Source of the DNA: Lachnoclostridium phytofermentans
GTDB lineage: Bacteria; Bacillota; Clostridia; Lachnospirales; Lachnospiraceae
Assembly: GCA_003526525.1 (NCBI GenBank)
Contig: DPVV01000323.1
Location: forward strand, 1-5,549
Length of the DNA stretch: 5,549 nt
Direction of reading: 5' to 3'
This document shows, in pieces, positions 1 through 3,500 of this stretch (its first letter is position 1; every line of letters starts with the position of its first letter). Position numbers and translations under genes: made by a program. The notes under the pieces are model-generated. The model had not been told where the DNA came from. It did no database searches and worked only from the letters and a program-made list of their open reading frames with translations.

Positions 1-4
1 TATA

Positions 5-13
5 TGCTATAAT
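5..13 (+). promoter_or_regulatory. Candidate extended -10 promoter element (TGCTATAAT)
   Basis: A perfect TATAAT hexamer at 8-13 is preceded by TGC, giving the TGN-TATAAT extended -10 form that Gram-positive sigma-A promoters often use. Transcription would begin near position 20. The -35 box would lie left of the window edge and cannot be checked. In an AT-rich genome TATAAT occurs often by chance; what raises it above background is the TG extension and its position about 165 nt upstream of a structured segment that ends in a terminator. It could serve a small RNA or a long leader of the downstream gene. Confidence 0.4.
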
Positions 14-68
14 CGAAACTAAATTCACTGGAATAAATTGGAAAAACAAAACTTAATTAGTAATGTTC

Positions 69-174
69 GATGCCATTTTTATTACAAAAAATCTACTTAT
101 TGTGATCTATGATGCAAGATGTAGACAATTATAATACAGCAGATAAGTTGATTATAAGTAATAAAAATGTCATC
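69..174. repeat. Long imperfect inverted repeat (rod-like hairpin)
   Basis: The left arm 69-85 (GATGCCATTTTTATTAC) is complementary to 158-174 (GTAATAAAAATGTCATC) with a single C73/T170 mismatch. A second stem, 90-101 against 142-153, has one T/T mismatch and a terminal G-U and continues the same axis after a 4x4 internal loop. Together this is 27 pairs over 106 nt, well beyond the short chance hairpins elsewhere in this AT-rich leader. The arms could be RNA stems or the ends of a tiny palindromic element. The flanks (GTTC at 65-68, ATTC at 175-178) are not a convincing target-site duplication. Confidence 0.6.
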
Positions 175-178
175 ATTC

Positions 179-215
179 AAAAAAGGATGTGACGTTAGAA
201 ATCACGTCTTTTTTT
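179..215 (+). terminator. Rho-independent terminator
   Basis: The stem GATGTGA (186-192) pairs with TCACGTC (202-208), with one G-U pair, around a 9-nt loop, and is followed by seven T residues (209-215). Six A residues (179-184) precede the stem, so the A and T tracts can lengthen the stem and the structure could also stop transcription from the other strand. It closes whatever is transcribed from the left. If transcription starts near position 20 and continues into the large gene, it would act as an attenuator about 200 nt ahead of the start codon. Confidence 0.75.
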
Positions 216-234
216 CTTGTTAAGCAATCCTTTT

Positions 235-240
235 TATAAT
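235..240 (+). promoter_or_regulatory. Weak candidate -10 box for the large gene
   Basis: A perfect TATAAT lies just after the terminator, on the side of the large gene, and would start transcription near 247, giving a leader of about 175 nt. With a 17-nt spacer the -35 would be TTTTCT (212-217), a poor match inside the terminator T tract, and there is no TG extension. It is offered only because it is the best-placed hexamer downstream of the terminator. Confidence 0.25.
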
Positions 241-289
241 ATTGGATGATTTGGGGAAACAGCCGGAAAAGATTTCTCTTAGAAGTATT

Positions 290-317
290 GGAGATATTTA
301 ACAGATATAAATATTCC
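290..317 (+). promoter_or_regulatory. Leader hairpin of unknown role
   Basis: GGA (290-292) plus ATATTTA (294-300) pair with TAAATAT (308-314) plus TCC (315-317), giving ten pairs with one bulged G293 around a 7-nt loop. The loop and A300 (AACAGA, 300-305) can instead pair with TCTGTT (318-323), which is followed by three more T residues, so two mutually exclusive folds are possible. This arrangement can occur in attenuators, but the AT-rich composition makes chance pairing a real alternative. Confidence 0.3.
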
Positions 318-408
318 TCTGTTTTTAAGTAAAATTGTAAAAGTGTTTCATATGATTTTACCGCGAGCGGGGAGGAAATTTATATAAACGTAGTAAGATA
401 ATATAATT

Positions 409-415
409 AAGGAGG
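409..415 (+). promoter_or_regulatory. Shine-Dalgarno site of the large gene
   Basis: AAGGAGG ends six bases before ATG 422, a nearly ideal match and spacing for a Firmicute ribosome. It fixes the start codon of the large gene and agrees with the signal peptide that follows at once. A second similar motif, GGGGAGG (369-375), lies 47 nt upstream of the ATG and has no plausible start after it. Confidence 0.9.
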
Positions 416-421
416 AAAGTA

Positions 422-505
422 ATGAAAAAAAATGCAAAACGGTATTTGGCAGTGCTATTGAGTATCATAATGGTATTCTCAATAAATCCTGTCAAAAGTT
501 ATGCA
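422..505 (+). other. Signal peptide (residues 1-28)
   Basis: The N-terminus has a positive region (MKKNAKRY), a hydrophobic core (LAVLLSIIMVFSI, residues 9-21) and a polar end with SYA just before N29, matching a Sec / signal peptidase I substrate with small residues at -3 and -1. No lipobox cysteine is present, so it is not a lipoprotein. The downstream chain has no other obvious membrane segment within the window. Confidence 0.88.
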
Positions 506-3500
506 AATGAGGCTGTTAGCACTTTTGTGAAAATAAATAGTGCAGCAGAACTTACTACAGATAAGTATGTAATGGTTGTAAATACCGGCTATGCAGTAGG
601 TGCACTCAATAATGGGTGGCTTGGATCTATTGCTGTTAGCGCTACGGATAACAAGGTGACTAATCCAGAAAGTTCCTTGGTATGGGACATTTCTGTTTCA
701 GGGACAAGTGCTACTTTAACTGATGCAAACGGAAAAAAGGTTAAGCCATCTGGTGGTAACAATAATGGAATAGCTGAGGGAGGCTATGCATGGGCGTTTG
801 AATTTAATAACGGGACCTTTACATTTAAGGGAACCGGAGCCGATACCGTGGTTTTAGCTAGTAATAAAGGCTCTTCTAACATGTTTAGGGCTTATAAAAA
901 TGATACGGTAACAAATAATCCAGCAAGTTATCCTTCTAATTTTACTCTGTACAAGTTAGATAGCGGTAATCCGTCAGGACCTGAAAAAACAGCAACACCC
1001 CAAGCAAGTATGCCGTCTGGAGCAGTTGTTGTTTCAGGAAGTGCTATTACACTATCCTGTGTAACACCGGGTTCGAGCATCCAGTATCGTGCTACGACTG
1101 TTTCACCTTCTGCGATTTGGGTGAATTATACAGATCCTATCATAATTAATAGTGATACAACAATTGAGGCAAAAGCAACTGCACCGGATTATGAAGAAAG
1201 TGATATAGCTGTATTTCATTATGTACTTTCTGGGGATCCAGTAGACCCAGAATTATTCGATCCGATTCCTGTAATTCCGGATGGTGCAATATCGATATTA
1301 GAGGCCAGTCAATTAAGCAGCGGTCAAGTTACTGTAGTGGGACAGCTTGTTTACCGATACGGCAACTATGACACGGTAAATACTGCGATTTTGGAAGATG
1401 TCATTGATGGACAAATTTATGCATTGCAGATATATAATACTCTATCTGAGTTCCAGATTGGTGATGTTTTAAAACTAACAGGAACAATGGGAGCATATGG
1501 GGGAGTCCCTCAGTTAATGAGCCCTTCAAAAATAGAAGTCCTCACACTGGCAGCAAATACACAGCTGATTCCTGCACAGAAATACACTTCATTTAATGAA
1601 TTGATGGCTGATAAGGCTTCCTTGCTAGCGGAATGGGTGTTAATTAAGGGTGTTACACTTGGTACCTATAGCAGCACTGCAAGCACAAAAGTTACGGACA
1701 GCTATGGAGGCAGCATGGATATATACCGTGCAGCAACCTATCCAAGCGGAGTAACAGCCGGCGAAAAGGTTGATTTGTATGCATGTGTATCCAAATATAA
1801 TACGACTGATCAGCTTCGTGTCGGTTCCACCGCTGATTATGTAGTAACAAATGATACGAAAGCTCCAACAATAACAATGCCTACTTTTGAGAATGCGGAG
1901 TTTGGAATAGATTATAATATATCAATAACAATTACAGATAATGTAGCAGTATCCGAAGCAGATTTAACCTATACAGTGAATCAGGTATCTACTAAGGTGG
2001 CATTGGTACAGAGTACTTCGGATAACACGAAATGGGAAGTAACTATTCCTGGAAGCACATTTACAAAAGACGTTTCCAGCTTTACCATTCTCGTAACTGC
2101 CAGAGACAAGGCAGGCAATGAGGCAACAAGCGGTGTAATAACGATTTCTGTAGCTGATGAACCTCAGGTTACGAAAGTTACACCTAACCGTAATGAATAT
2201 ACAGGGGATGAAAAGAGACCACTTATTAGCATAACCGCAACGAATCTTGGAACAGCTCCAACCGCAAAGCTTACACTAAAGACAGGAGAGACGGTTATAT
2301 TAGAAGCTGCCACCATGAGTTATTCTGGCGGAACCTTTTCCTATAAGCCATCTAAGGATCTGGCTGATGCATCTTATACAGCATCCGTAGTGATTACCCG
2401 TGCAGATGGAAAAGCTATAACCTATGAGTGGCCGTTTACCGTAGGTACACCGAATTATAAGTTATACTTTGGACAATTGCATAGTCATACAACTTATTCG
2501 GATGGCTCTGGTTCTTTAGATGAAGCACTTAATTATATTAGTAAAATTAGCAAGGGTGATAATATTGACTTTGTTGCATTTACAGATCACTCTAACTATT
2601 TTGATAAATCGGGTGCTGCTAACCCAGAAGCTTCACTTTTTAATAAGAGCTTAATGACGGCAGAAAGCCAAAAAATATGGAATGAATATAAAGGTAAAAT
2701 TGCCAATTTTAATTCAACAAACAAAGGAGTGATTGCTCTCGGTGGTTTTGAAATGACTTGGTCTGGTGGACCGGGACATATGAACACCTGGAACACAGAA
2801 GGCATTGTTAGCCGTAATAACGCAACCTTAAACAGCAAAACTAATGATGCTGGAATGAAAGCTTATTATGCTTTATTAAGCAAACCGGAAGGTGTTAATA
2901 GCGTCAGCCAGTTTAATCACCCAGGTAAAACCTTTGGTACCTTTAGTGATTTTGCTTACTGGGATCCTGCCATTGATTCCCGCATTACTTTGCTTGAAGT
3001 TGGTAATGGAGAAGGTGCAATCGGTAGCGGCGGATATTTCCCTTCCTATAGTTATTACACCATGGCATTGGATAAAGGATGGCATGTAGCTCCTACAAAT
3101 AATCAGGATAATCATAAGGGTAAATGGGGAAATGCAAACGATGCACGTAATGTTATTATTACCGGCGACTTTACGGAACAGGGTATTTATGATGCATTAA
3201 AGGCGCGTAAGATATATGCTACGGAAGATAAGAATTTAGAGATTACCTATACTTTAAATGGTGAATTAATGGGAAGCATCATAAATGAAGTACCTAAGAG
3301 TCTTGACTTAAAGGTAATATTAAATGATGCGAATGATGTAATTCAAACAGCAGAGGTAATTGCAAACAGCGGACGTATTATCCATACCTGGGATGTAAAT
3401 GCTCAGAGTAAGGAACTTAGCGTAACGCTTAAGCCAGACTATAGCTACTATTATATCAGAGTAAGAGAAAAGGATGGAGACATTGCAGTAACGGCACCAG

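Larger units (their letters stand above)
20..215 (+). ncRNA. Candidate structured non-coding RNA or attenuator leader
   Basis: The segment has three properties of a small RNA unit: an extended -10 element just upstream (5-13), a long self-complementary body, and a Rho-independent terminator at its end (179-215). The body is an imperfect rod. Positions 69-85 pair with 158-174 (16 of 17 positions, including a perfect 12-bp run 74-85/158-169). After a 4x4 internal loop, 90-101 pairs with 142-153 (11 of 12, one a G-U). A small apical hairpin 106-110/121-125 fits inside. No open frame of note crosses it. The fold matches no riboswitch or 6S RNA signature that I recognise. It may instead be the 3' untranslated region of an upstream gene, or a cis-acting leader whose terminator controls the large gene. 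The left end is inferred from the promoter guess. Confidence 0.33.
1..421. other. Intergenic / leader region without a protein gene
   Basis: No reading frame here combines a start codon, a ribosome binding site and useful length. From the left edge all three plus frames close early (stops at 10-12, 20-22 and 54-56), so at most a short tail of an upstream gene could be present. The stretch holds an extended -10 element, a long imperfect inverted repeat, a Rho-independent terminator, a second hairpin at 290-317 and the ribosome binding site of the large gene. It is very AT-rich except for a small GC-rich palindrome, CCGC-GA-GCGG, at 361-370, followed directly by a Shine-Dalgarno-like GGGGAGG (369-375) with no usable start codon after it. 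No promoter with both boxes well matched was found for the large gene. Candidate -10 boxes are TATAAT at 235-240 and TATGAT at 351-356, neither with a good -35 box. Confidence 0.7.

Noticed and set aside
3..56. Open tail reading ...IIETKFTGINWKNKT then stop at 54-56, perhaps the end of an upstream gene
   Set aside because: Only 17 codons are visible, there is no recognisable motif, and the terminator lies 120 nt further on. It cannot be told from a chance open frame.
63..134. 23-codon plus-strand ORF (MFDAIFITKNLL...)
   Set aside because: It has no ribosome binding site and overlaps the left half of the inverted repeat. Its length is what chance allows.
69..174. The inverted repeat as a MITE-like mobile element
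   Set aside because: The flanking bases GTTC and ATTC are not a clean target-site duplication, and the pairing runs deep into the element as an RNA stem would. A genome search for further copies would decide.
335..351. cre-like site for CcpA (TTGTAAAAGTGTTTCAT)
   Set aside because: The central CG is absent and the spacing is one base too long for the catabolite-response consensus, so the likeness is superficial.
402..407. TATAAT immediately upstream of the ribosome binding site
   Set aside because: Transcription would start near 414, inside the Shine-Dalgarno sequence, which would remove the ribosome site that clearly serves ATG 422.
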